A stretch of 64,000 bases of DNA. Source: Brugia malayi. Taxonomy: Eukaryota; Nematoda; Chromadorea; Rhabditida; Onchocercidae. The stretch spans positions 3,617,721 to 3,681,720 of the forward strand of contig NW_025062479.1 of the NCBI RefSeq assembly GCF_000002995.4, in the 5' to 3' direction. Below, piece by piece: positions 38,145 through 50,995 of the stretch (its first letter is position 1; the number at the start of each line of letters is the position of its first letter). Below the pieces are notes generated by a model that ran no database searches, was not told the origin of the DNA, and saw only the letters and a list, made by a program, of their open reading frames with translations. A program made the position numbers and the translations under genes.

Positions 38145-41100
38145 TTATAAACAGCTCATTGGATTCCAATATATCTGCTGAGTAAGATTTCCGACTTCCA
38201 GAATACCGGATGCGGTTGGTGGAATTGGATGTGGATGTAGTTTTTCCTGAACATAAACCATATTAAATGAAAAGTTTTGACTTCTTTCATAAGGTGCACA
38301 AATTAGAATAGATTGAGAGTCTTGTTCTATGAGGAGTACAAAAACATTATGGGACATTACCTCCACACAAATTTCCTTCAACGTGGGCACGGATATATTG
38401 CTCCGAGATTCCAGCTTATGAACTCGTAAATCATCTCTTCTTTCTGCAATTTTATATAAAAAAAGTGTTATTGTATCTTTTAACTATAAAAGGCATCTCT
38501 ACGACACATGCAGAATATGGAAATAATCAGACTTGGTCTGGTTATGATGCTGATTGGATAATCGAATTGGTGCTGGTCAGTATCCATTGTGGTGATACGT
38601 TGCTTACGAGTGTTTGTTGATGTTGTTGCTACCGTTGCTTCCGATATAATATCTTAAAATTAATATGATTAAATCTTTTCCAAAAATTATCTTATTTAGT
38701 TTTCATTCTCAAATCGTTACCTTTTATTGAAGTATCCTCCATATCTTTTTGCACCCTGTTTAGCGAACCATTTTCAGAGGATAATGTTTTAAGACTGTAA
38801 TAGTAATATATACAAACAATATGTATGTATGTATATATATATATATAATCATTCAAAGTTTCTCGGAAAAATTAATCTTTAGGATAATATAAACCAGAAA
38901 ATGCCATACCTCTTCTTTTCGTTACTTTGAGTATCCTGTGGCTGAACCTCAAAGCACATGCTTCCATTGTCATTCTCGGCAGTTTGGATAAACTTATCTT
39001 TTAAAAAAATAGTCTGTAGAGGTTTTTCGGCAGTTGTAGTGTACGGTCGACCACAGCTGTTGTAATAGACAAATAAGCATAGCCATCCAGTAGCGATGAT
39101 ACTAGCAGCTATACCAATTACAACAGCTAAATTTGAAATATTTAAATTTCGTATTAAAATGATGAAGCCTATTTTATCAGAATGTCCATTCAACTTTTGC
39201 TATGACTGAAACATATTTGCTAACATTATGCTTGCTCAGTTTCCTTTCTGATATTTACTCATCAGTCGAAAATCATTTTCTTCCAATACTTTTAGTATTA
39301 TTACTATTACGGCTTTGATTTTCAAGATAGAATGCATTATGTTTATCTCTTTCCATAGAATGTATTAACTGTTATCATCTGGTTGTTTCTATTTCAACTC
39401 TGATGACTTCCACGAAAAAAAAAAATGTTACCAATACTTTCAGTAATATATATTTTTAATGAAGATACTGTAATGCCACATGCACTACGAATAAATTCAT
39501 CTTACAAATTATTCATTGGACAAACTGTAGGATTGGCTTATCTAAACTTTTAAAAAACGAATTTCTTACACTTACCAACAATCCACCATTGTGATTTCTC
39601 ATCAGCAATTAGTAATAATGCTGAAAAGAATGCGTTTTCAGGAAACAAGTTTGTATACAAATGCAAATTAAAATTCCATTTTCTGTTTGGCATGCAAAAT
39701 TTGTTGTCAAATTTTTAAAAACTAGGAAAAAGCATTGATGAGCTGATGATTTTTAATTGTATCTATTTGCTTATGGATTATGGGCGAAGAATTTGATGAT
39801 GGAAAAGGCAGAAAATGATTAAGATCAAATACGAAAAGTCATAATCTGTACTTGTTATCGATTCAACAGGAATTCTTAGTCGTGCAGATATCCGAGGAAG
39901 AGATAAAAGCGATAAATCAGATACGACAATCTGTAATAAGAATACCTTACTTGAAGGACAAGCTTAAAAGTATTTATGTAAGAATTAGGATTCATATATG
40001 AAACAAGTTCGTAACAAAAATCTAGTATAATTATTATTTTATAATTATCTCTTCTTCAGCGAACTTTACAAAAATGCCATACAGGTTATTGTGTTACCTG
40101 GTACAATAATATTATAGCAAGTGGAAGTTTAACCTCTGCAGGAATTGGCTCATCATTATAAAGCACAACAAATGTCTGCGTACATGTTCGAGTTGAGCAT
40201 TGTGTTTTAAGTATCTAAAAATCTAACATTATTTGAATTGTTTAACAGATCAATTTTTGATCTTATTACAACTTTATGCGATTTATTTTTCAAGAACAAT
40301 ATGTTGACGTATATATATTCAAACAATATTCAAAAGTAATTCATTTCAATTAAAAACAAGGAAGTATTGTTCTTGCCTCATCATCATTAAAGTGAATTTA
40401 ATATGCTGTACTATCGGATTGCCAAATAAATTTCAATTAAAAATATTCTTCAAGATACCGTTTTCGTCAGGAAGCTATCGGTATATCATGTACATGTAGA
40501 TCTCCTAGTTCGTCTTTTAGAAAATTATGGATGAAATGATAGTAAGTTGTGAAAATCGCGATATTGTTTAATTTCAAGCGGAATTTGTTTGCTAATCATT
40601 TAATCATTAATGTTAATGTATTCAAAAGTTTAATTCATTTCATGTTCTGATTCTTCTAGTAAACAATAATTCTAAACTTATACTTACGTTTTTACTGATT
40701 CCTTTATTGTTTCAAAAGTGTATAAGCTAAGAAATTTAAATCAAACATTTCCATCCGTTGTGATGTATTTCAGCACATGTTTACATCTGAGTTACTATCA
40801 CTTACGAACTTCCAAGTAATATGTAAGTTTATGTAAGGATAAATGGCTGCTTACCTGCATGGTGGTGCAGCTGCTTGAATTATAAAATTACCCTTATTTC
40901 TGTCATATACATAGGTAATATATTGGATCTAATTTATCATTGTTGCCGACAACAGTACATCCTTTTTCATTGCTGTTTTAAAATTTATAACTACGTATAA
41001 TTCTCATTAAATGAATCTCTTCTCCATCAAAAAATCACCTCCTTCCAACCATGAAATATACGCTGTGATGATCTTCATTATGATAATGGTATCACAATCT

Positions 41101-43667
41101 TGTTTATATAATTTAAAATATTTTTTACTCTATTTACAATAACTTTTTGGATATATGAGATGAAATCTTTGTTTTTCACTAATAGGCTCATAATTATTAA
41201 TAGCCTTATCATATCTCGTGATATATTGGGAGCTCCTCAGCTCCAGTATTATCGTTATCATAATTTCTACCTTATTATCATATTGTAGTTATGTCATTAA
41301 CATAAATGTAGAAATTTCTGAATAAGTTTAGTCACAAGGAAGTTTTTTGAGGATAATAACATTATCAGTAGCTGAAATCCATCAAATAGGTCAGAGCTTA
41401 ATATCCTCCTTGGGTCTAGTATAGCTAGCTAGACTTTCATTGATTTCCATTCAATTCATTGCTGCTTATGTGCCATGACGCCATCGTAATGTGCTTCTGC
41501 ATTATTAAGTGCACATCACACACACATACACATACATGCATGCAAGTATATAACTTTTAATATTAGCCAAATAAACAGCCAAATGACTCCAATCTCCAGG
41601 ACTTCTGTGCACTATAATTATGCACAGTTGTTTCAGTTTTTCATTTAGAAATGCATCTTTAATTAGAGTCATAGTTAGATCATCTGCAAATATTGGATGA
41701 AATTAACGTGGCGCTGTATTAATGAGCCATAAAAACGCAAAAATGATTCGAACGGCAAATTGGTCAGTTCTTTACGTATGTTACGCTTAAGCTTTAACTT
41801 TATCGTGCTTTGTTCTAAAAGATAGCAGACCTGAACATCAACACTTTCATTGTTATTATTCTCGTTGTGATGCAAATTAAACGAATGCTTATAGTGTTTT
41901 GCCTGCTGCACTTCCATCGCTTCAATGATAACTTCTCGCCATCGCTTTTGTTCATCAACAGTGTTCTCCACTAGTTTCTTATCTTCCGCATTTAATGCTG
42001 TAATCAGTAAGAAACATAGTTACAACATCTTTGAAGAGAAATAATTTCGTGATAATGTTCTGTTGAATAATAGATAATGACCTCTTTGCTAGAAGCAGTC
42101 ACTTTTCAGAACGATCATTTAGTACGGTATTAGTTCCTTCGACCATAATACACGTTGAAATTAACCATGTTTGGGCTTATGAACATTAATTGTAGTACGA
42201 TATCAAGCCATTGCTACTTTTACTACTTTTAATCCAACCATCAATTAATTAGATTCCCGATGGATTATTTTAACTGATTACAACATGTAGAAAATATTCA
42301 AATTTCTTACTGGCTATGATTTGATATTGGTCTTCGTAATGGTTATACAAATGGTGATTATTGCAATAATAGCATGGAGTTGTGATCGTTATCCATAGTG
42401 TACTTCCTGAAAAACGCAGAGCTTATTTAAGCTATACAATTAATTGAAATATGGAAGTAAATGAAGTTAATGCCAGAATTGTATAAACATTTTGCTTAGT
42501 ATATCATAGGTAAGTAACAAATTGATTTTGCCCACCGTGCATTTAAACAAGCTTGTAATATACTAACCACCAAATCATCTCATTTACTTGATCTATCCGT
42601 TATAAACATTAACTAAATGAAAAAAGAATAGGACAACAAGCATTTAAATATAATTAATTTTTTTAAATATAATTAAGTATATTCCAAAGTTATTGTCAAA
42701 TAAATGCTTCGAAGTTAATTGTTTGTCGGCAATAAAAACCGAAATCTGTTATAGACAGCTTTTGCAATGCATTAAAAAAGTCTGAAGTGATCCCAGTTCA
42801 TTTTCTCATAAATCCTTATTGTTGTCACATACACTCGTATATAATTAATTTATATCCAATACGTATATAAGTAGTACTATGGATTTTATTATATGGAAAA
42901 ATAAGGCCCTAAGTGTCTTTATATTTGACCAGCAAAAATTGTCGTTTAGAGAATAGAGAGCCATGAAAAGCAAAAGAATTTTCGTTTAAACTTATGCAGT
43001 TTTGTCAATGATGTCGAATTGTAAAGAATATACTATTTATAAATTTTAAATTTTTTACAAAATAAGAATGCAAATGTTTGAACTTCAAATTTCTAAAAGT
43101 TAAGACATCACAATTTTTAATTTGTGTAAGCATTGCATTGTTAAATTACATTGAAGTTATTGGGATTATTTCTTCTAATCCTAGCAAAAGCTCTTAAGAT
43201 AAGTTATAATACTGGCATATATCTTCTCTCTTAAATTGCTAATTCTCGTTCATTTAATGAGAAAATATGATAACGATCAGCCGGTCATTATCATATTTTT
43301 AATGATTAGCCAAGATATAAGAGTTAATCTTTGACTGAGCAGAAACTTTCTGTGATCAATACTGGGGAGTACTTTATAAAAGGTACTAGAGGATTGTCCA
43401 TGATAGCTGATTCTCATCACCTTTTACCTGGCGTAAGAAAGTTTAAAAGTGGTAATTTAAGTAAGAAGAAAGAGTAATAGTCTGCTTTTCTGTACCTTTT
43501 CTTATTTTTTCATCAGCTGTTTTATTGCTCTGTTCTCCACTTTGTTGTTTTCGCTGATCGCTGACCACAACACATTTCGCAAACACAATGCATCCTTTTT
43601 TCATTGAAATATTCATATGAAATAAAATATGAATAACGATAACAGTCGTTGCTGGCATAATCTTCAT
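38145..43667 (-). CDS. Single-pass membrane protein of unknown family
   Basis: Eleven exons keep phase at every junction: 43667-43496, 42406-42311, 41997-41708, 40214-40098, 39930-39852, 39620-39576, 39126-38910, 38794-38721, 38652-38533, 38443-38361 and 38246-38145. They give about 464 residues. The N-terminus is leader-like (MKIMPATTVIVIHILFHMNI). The ectodomain of about 240 residues has WITITTPCYYC, a His/Asn-rich patch and a charged segment. It then has a Cys pair (KTQCSTRTCTQTFVVLYNDE) and ends LLLIADEKSQWWIV. One membrane span (AVVIGIAASIIATGWLCLFV) near residues 267-286 is followed by about 175 cytoplasmic residues rich in Ser/Thr and Pro. I do not recognise the family. Its layout (Tyr-Asn-x-x-Pro, Leu-Leu-x-x-Ala-Asp, then Trp-Ile before the span) loosely recalls the KIAA1549/UPF0606 group, which is only a guess. 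Confidence 0.75.
43252..43322. repeat. Imperfect inverted repeat in intron 1 of the membrane-protein gene
   Basis: AAAATATGATAACGATC and GGTCATTATCATATTTT face each other around 43263-43301, pairing over 17 bases with two mismatches. Weaker symmetry continues outward. It may be an old foldback element. Confidence 0.5.
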
Positions 43668-46600
43668 TACCCTGTAAATGTTATGAACACAGTTCTGTTT
43701 TTTTTTTCCAATTCGCAGAATTGAGAAAGATACGTATCCCTACAATACCTTTTTTGATAAAGTAGTTATAGTGCAAAGTATCTCTATATCTTAATCAATT
43801 CATAGCTGATATTAATTAATCTTGACCGGCTTTATTAACAACATCTGTAACATGAGATGTTTCTCATACAACATACATATATACACATACATATACACAC
43901 ACACAGAGACAAATGTCAGAACAAATTTAAATTCTTGTGGTTCTTTTGATTCAAAATGATGATATCCCACAGTTGTTGTCACGGTAACTGCTAATATTTG
44001 TTTGTGGCATAAGTCTAACTTGCTGATATTTGAAATCATTTTAACCCAATTCCTTACATTACCCGGGTTTGAAAAATATATGTATGGCTTATCAATACAA
44101 ACAAATTCGTTCCATTGCTGTTCTTGAAAGACTTATATCAATTTTGGAATTATTACCTAAACAAAAAATATAAGTTCTGAAGAGAGCAACAATTGTCAGG
44201 CTCTTTCAAACAACTCTAGAATGAGCTTCATATCAGATATTATGGTGTTAATGAATGGAAAAGTAACAGATAAACTAACAAAATAAGTTATAAAATGATA
44301 TTTTTGAAAAAAGTGAGTGTTAAATAATTTTTTTGTGTTTGACTATCAATAATAAAAGATTGGAATAAAAGAACAAAGCAGGAAGTGTTAAAACATTATT
44401 TATGACATGATTATATCTCGGTGCAGTTAGAGCATTAGAGTAAGTAATACAAAAATAAAATTTCAAAAAATTTGCTTCAACAATATGCTGTTGTAAACCT
44501 GGCATTTTAACTGATTTGCAAGTTAATGGTACGAATGGAGAGAGAGTAAATGAGGGGTGTCAAAGTTTAGTGTTCAACAAAGAAAGCCATTTTGGTGAGG
44601 GTTGTCATGGTAATTATGTGCAAGTAGCTTTCTGAGTTCAACGATACCTTGAAAGCTTCGCTAGTTATTTAAACAGTGCAGCTTACAACGATTTTTCCTT
44701 CTGCTGTTATTGCAACAAATATGCATTTTTGACATCTAGCTACAAAAATTTTCATTTTCTATTTTATTCCGCGACATAAACACATTCAACATTTTCATTA
44801 GATCTGGATATGGCTTCTTTGCCTTTGCTAAGTTTATTACAATATTATGATCTTATTATCAATATCGTTATAGCTTCGACGCTTCTATTATTTCTACTTA
44901 TTTTTGCCATTGTCACTTGTAATGGTTCATGTTATGCAATTTGATCTTCCCATGAATTATAACAATTTAAAAATTTTTTTTGTTGATTAATTGATAAAGA
45001 TAAAATCTTAAATAAGTGTACTTCAAGTAAAATGTTGCAGACTTTTTGCAAGACGTCAATTCTTCCACTCGTTTTTTTTTTTCGTACGTTCATTTTGTCT
45101 TTATTTCTCTTCTAACATAAAGTAAAGTGCGCTATATATATATATGCAGATAAGTTGTTGTGTGATGCGTGTCATAATTAGCATACTTCAGGAAGTGCCT
45201 GTTTTATATAGTTGATAACTTCTTAACTCACTTGAACTATTTAGAAGTAAGCAAGAAAAGATTATATAAGCATTAATTTCAATTTAGATTGAATCAAATT
45301 ATTTAAATCGAGAAATATTATGCCCTCTTAATTCCTAACACCTGATCAAGAAAAGGGCTTTTTCAACTTGTTCTTCACTTAACTAAATGTAAAATTTAAT
45401 GTATTGTATTGTTCTTATTGTGAATGTGGGATTATAAAATCAAATGGACCTCAGTGCTTTAGTTGGTCACATTTCAAGCAAATCTGGAGTGGTTCATTTT
45501 CATATTTATTTTAGTCAATTTAGTTGTTTCTTTCTCCTGTATTTAAATAGTGAGAAGCTTTAAATTGAAGATGGTCAAGTGGGCATGACAGAGTGCTTTC
45601 CTTTCCATGACATCGTCACCTTGAGTATTATTTGATATTGCGGGTGCTTCTTCCTAATCAAATAGAACATAGCACTCATTTCTTCCTTTTTTCCACCCTA
45701 TAATTTGTATGCTTATATTAATGTTGAGAATGAAATATCACTTTGCGAAACGACTATGAACTCTAATATACTTCCTAGAAGTCTTGATTTTGGAAAATAG
45801 GACGTAAAATGGTTATGTTTTTTCTTTCGTAGGGAAATTTATTTTATTTTTTTTGTAAAGTGTCAAGTTTTAATAGTATGATCTTCTCGATGTTTAATAT
45901 TGTCAAATCAATCAGTTCAAAACTTGAAAGCGTTAGAATTGTCAACGGAATTACCATAATCCCAAAGAATCCGGCTAATTCATTTTTAACTTTTGCTTCT
46001 CTGGAAATAAATTATGTTTTGAATTATTGAATCATTTGATAGGATCGGTTGAAAAGTGATGGTTTTATATTTTTTGAACGGTTTTTTTACAGATGCCCTA
46101 TAGGATGGATACGATAAGATGTAAAAATGTAACGAATTTAAGTATTTGCTTAGTTGAACTGATTAGAATGGAAGTTTCTTTGAAAACATTGCGCTTATAT
46201 CATTTCATTCTAATTTTTTCCGGTTTCAAACTTATCCAGTTAATGATTATGAACAATGAAGAAAGCAAGTACAATAACTATTCTGAGCTTGTTACTTGTC
46301 GGATTCAGGAATGGTTCTACCATTTTCAGTATAGGAACTGAAATGAACAGTATAGGGGATTTCTTTACTTTTGGAAGGCAATGTTGAAATTTCATTTTCG
46401 ATGTGATCTGTGATCTGTGCACGGATATACAAATACTGTGGATAACAGTCGACTAACGTCAAATATCTGTCAGGCACATAATTCTACATCATGTATGATA
46501 GCGATGTGGGATGAGATTAGTGATGAAAATCGCCATAGTGATAATGATGAATAATGTCCGTAACGATATGGCACACTGAGTGTAAAGTAATCGGCCTATG

Positions 46601-46743
46601 CGGTTTGTATTTCAGAGAACTGCCTTCATTTGAGGATAGTGGGTTCAAAGAAAGTGTGCTGTAGTGTGAATGACTAGATATTTGAATAAGTGAAGTGGGA
46701 CGCCAATGGAGAATGCTACCTTGGTTGCAAATATAGCAATGTA

Positions 46744-46856
46744 GTAGCAGTAGCAGTAGCAGTAGCAGTAGCAGTAGCAGTAGCAGTAGCAGTAGCAGTA
46801 GCAGTAGCAGTAGCAGTAGCAGTAGCAGTAGCAGTAGCAGTAGCAGTAGCAGTAGC

Positions 46857-46932
<76 letters not shown>
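46744..46932 (+). repeat. Compound microsatellite (GTAGCA)n then (GTA)n
   Basis: About 19 units of GTAGCA run to 46857 and are followed by about 25 units of GTA to 46932. Both strands are open through it, giving Val-Ala then Val runs on plus and Thr-Ala-Thr runs on minus. These are artefacts of the repeat, not genes. Confidence 0.97.
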
Positions 46933-48378
46933 ACTAGTAATAAAAGAAGCAATTGCAATTACAAAACATGAGAAGGCATTTGGAGAAGCGAGAAGTGTAC
47001 GAGTTTCAACGGTAATGAAGTTAGCATATTCTTGATACTAAGAGTGAGCATCCAGTCATAGAGACACAACGTAGCAGAAGTAGATAGCTGGCTGGCCAGC
47101 TAGCCAAGGAGGCAAACAAAGGTGCTGCATTTGCTTCGTACACTGAATGCAATGGAAGCTTTCCTAGCTAAAATTTCATTTCCTAGTGTAAAGTTTTATC
47201 TAGTAAATTGTGTGCAATGCTCAAAAAGGCTTTCAGTCGTTATAGATTTTTACTCAACCATATCATATCACTCACAATTACTTCCCAAACTTTCTTTTCT
47301 AACTATTTCTTTCTACATTTGCTCTGAAAATACCTTTATCACTTTACTTTTTAGCTTTGAATTATCCTTCAATACTACTTTACACTATTTTTCATGTCGA
47401 AATTTATTCATAAAAAGATATGAATTATGAAGTTAAATTCATTTCCTAGTGTATATACATCAGTATATATTTGTATTTTATCTTCTCCAATATTCTAGCT
47501 TTCATTCATCCGAAAAGACTAGCGCACTTTTATCGCTACAACGAGTTGTTCTATAGGAATGAAACATAATGAAAAAAAAAGAAAAAAAGAATGGTGTCAT
47601 ATTGTTAACTGCTTTAATAATTAATTCGAAAATCCAAAAGAAGAATCACTGTTATTAAAAAAATTAAAATCACTCGCATGACGATTTCATGCATATAGAA
47701 ATAACTGCTTATAACTATTTACTGTTCCATTACCTGGCTGATATTATCCTATGTTTGCTATCCCTTTTCCAAATAAGTTTGCACATTTGGTCAGTACTGT
47801 CAGAAATCATTTCTTTGTTATAAATAAATAACAAGTAAGTTGCATTTAAAAAACTATGTTTACATCAAATGAACACTTTGTAGTTCCATTTTCTTGCCCT
47901 TTTTCATTTCACATAGTCCCACCACTTTATTTGCATTCGTTCTTGTCATGCAATTAAATCTGACTTTTTCATTTTTCTCGAAGATCCTATCTTTCTTTTT
48001 CTCTCTTTGTATTGTTTATTTTAAAGAGAAATTATTACCTGACTTCTTCTCAATACATTACATTTATATTAAACCAGAGATTGTAAATGTAAGCTTTTAC
48101 TCTTGAATACTGTACATCTATATACTATAGATCTCATATCTCTAATTCCACTATTTAGATTTTTTTTTTGATAGCAAGCTAATTATGGATGAATTATGCT
48201 GCTTCATCTTAATCATATTTTTGTTCAAGTATTCATAATTTTAATTGTTTTATTGTCATATCCTAATAATAGTGCAAGTTAGTTTTCTCTTTACTGGCTT
48301 TCACTCTAAGGATTTTCTAGGAGTCCCAATACAGCTGTTATATTGAACTCAAGTAATAACATGATAAAAGTTGTTTTA

Positions 48379-49050
48379 TTAGGTTGGTGCGAAAATAATT
48401 GCATTTTGAAAGTGCTCTAGAGCTTCTTCTTCGTTCAACCAACCATTGAACTGATGTCGCCAGTTTTCACTCAATCTAGTTCTCATTGTACGTCACATTC
48501 GATTGAGAAATGGTTGTTTGTTATTGCATGAAGTAAAAGAAGACAACAGTGCCAGACGATTTTTTTTTCATTCTTTTGGCTTATGTACACTAACTGGATC
48601 GAATTTTTCCGACCTTTTTAATTTGCATCAAATATCAAATAATCATAGAAAGTCGACGTTTGATCCTTGACAACTTTTCGTCCAGTTGTAAGAGGTCCAT
48701 GAATATTCCCAGTTGATCATTGTCAGTTTCCGATAATTGGTCACTGCATTTCTCAATTCAAAACTCTTGTTTCTTTCGTACATCGTTTAAACTATTGTAT
48801 TGTACCTCCCATGTGGATTCATTTTTCTCCATTTTTAATTTAAATAAAAAATCACTTTAATTTGGTTTCTATCTGATGTAATCTCCTTAGTCTAACATAA
48901 ATAAGCAGCAAATAATTATAGAAATTAAAGCAAAGAATGATCATTAAAATAATATTTAACATAAACACATTTATTTAAAAATATATCCTCGTACATAAAG
49001 AAACAAAGTTCAGTAATGCAAAAATCGCAATTACTTTTGCACTAATTTAA
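48379..49050. mobile_element. Mariner-like element remnant or non-autonomous copy
   Basis: The left end reads TTAGGTTGGTGC followed by GAAAATAATTGC, matching the terminal inverted repeat of irritans-type mariners. The right end (GCAATTACTTTTGCACTAAT, near 49027-49046) is its degenerate reverse complement. The two ends enclose about 670 bp. No transposase motif or long frame survives between them, so it is either a decayed mariner or an internally deleted copy. The TA target duplication is visible on the left only. Confidence 0.75.
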
Positions 49051-50948
49051 TTAATGATGCATCACTCACATAACAAATGAAATTGAAGTGGAATTAGGAA
49101 TGTTAAAAAGCTCTTTCGAATCATTTTGCTTTTCTGCTTGGTTACGAGCTGAAAAGTAAATAATGGAGCTGAAATCTGGAACCCGATTTCCCCAACTGAC
49201 TGAAACTTTTCTCAGCACTCATATTTCATAACTATACCATGACTATTAAATAACTAAAATATTAACAAAAAATCTCAATTCAAAACTACTTTTTTTCTTT
49301 GAGAAAATAAAGCTAAGAAATTTCAATTTATAAACAATAAATGATATGGGATATTTTGAGTGTTGAAAAGAGAAGGAGACAGCAGTAATAAGTTTTCAAT
49401 GCATCATTAAGCATGAAGGAAGCCTGAAATGGCTTAAAATGTCAACAAAATAATAACTGAGCTAGTATGAATTTTCTTCAACTTACAAATAAATCCGCAA
49501 GTTAAGTACTTTTAGAAATCATCTCAATGTTTTCCTAATCAAGTATTGTGAGTAATAAACAAATTCACCAGTTATTTGTTGAATTTTCAGTACCTATTTT
49601 TAGAAGCATAATCTTTAATTGATTTTATAAGGAAATTTTATTGAGTAATTATGTTATCAATGATTCTATATCTTTAATTAGAAGTTTCATTTGGTTTCTT
49701 AGTCTGGACTCGAAGATTTTCGAACTTTTCCTAGACACACATAATTCAATCATCAGAGATCACTGTATCAACATGGAAAATTGGTAAGGTGGTGAAGTGC
49801 TTTACACATTCATATATATTCATGAAAAATTATTCTGATTCAGTGTTAAATGTAGAATTAAAATTTTCAAAATAAACATTAAAGCAATTCATTGTGTTTT
49901 ATCAATCTTCTCATTGCATCTGTATTATGTCTCACTTTCCTTTAACTATGTCTGATTTACTTTTATAAGTTTTTAAAATTTATTTAGTGTTGATTATTTA
50001 ACACGAAACATAATTTATTCAATATTTTGTTCACAGTCGATTACATCCGTTGCAAAAGTAAGTGATAATGTGATGACACATACACACGCACATCCGTTTC
50101 GGTTTGTCTATTCGCAATGATGAAAAATGTTGTCCAAGGATTTGCTGATATTGACGCAATGTCAGCATCATATATGTACAGCTGGCACCATCATCACCAG
50201 AACTAGTATCCATATCAGTATTAACACTGATATCAACGAAACAGCTTAGTGTCGATAATAAGAAAGGAAGTTCTGGTGGTCGATAGGAAGAGTTCGAATA
50301 GATGAGCGTATTTGTGACATTGATATTTATGACTGGAGTAGTGGACAAATTAATGTGTGAAAGAAACGGAATTAATGTTTATATGCAAGAAGTGCTTAAG
50401 GGGAAGATGAGGATATGATGTGGGTTGGGTAAGGATAAGGGTAGTACGAGAGGCGTTTTGGAGAAAGGAGGTGAAATAAGTGAAGGAAAAGTGGACAAGG
50501 ATGTTGGAGAGGGGTGTTGCGTTGCTGTTCACTCATTGTCGCATGCTTTGGTTATTTACCGAGCCCAGTGAAAGGGACCAACTACATTGTATAAGACCAG
50601 CTACATTGTGTAGTTCCTCCTATGATGTCTAGGCCCGTATACGTAGCCCGATAAGTTAAGCCCACCCGATCAGCAATGTTCGTTCAGGAGAGCCATAAGA
50701 GGAGCAGGCTGGAAGAGAGGAAGGAAACAGCTTAGAAAGAACTCAACCCTTAATCTATTTTCATTTTGACTATTATTCACTGTTTACTCTGTTTTCGTCA
50801 TCGTCCACTCCCCGCCTCCTATTGTTTTTGTAGATACGAACTTGAAGCAGCAGGATCTGTTATACAAGTTACTTTTTCCAAATGCTAACAAACATACCGT
50901 TCACTCTTCCTCTTTGAAGACAAAGTACATCATTGCCATTCATCTATC

Positions 50949-50950
<2 letters not shown>

Positions 50951-50979
<29 letters not shown>

Positions 50980-50995
50980 CATCATCATCATCATT
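50951..50995 (+). repeat. ATT/ATC microsatellite
   Basis: About nine ATT units pass directly into about five ATC units. Confidence 0.9.

Noticed and set aside
46690..46971. Open frames of Val-Ala/Val and Thr-Ala/Thr on both strands
   Set aside because: Pure translation of a microsatellite.
50630..50700. Faint resemblance to 5S rRNA (CCCGATAAGTTAAGC)
   Set aside because: Only a short segment matches; the internal control region and flanking stems are absent.
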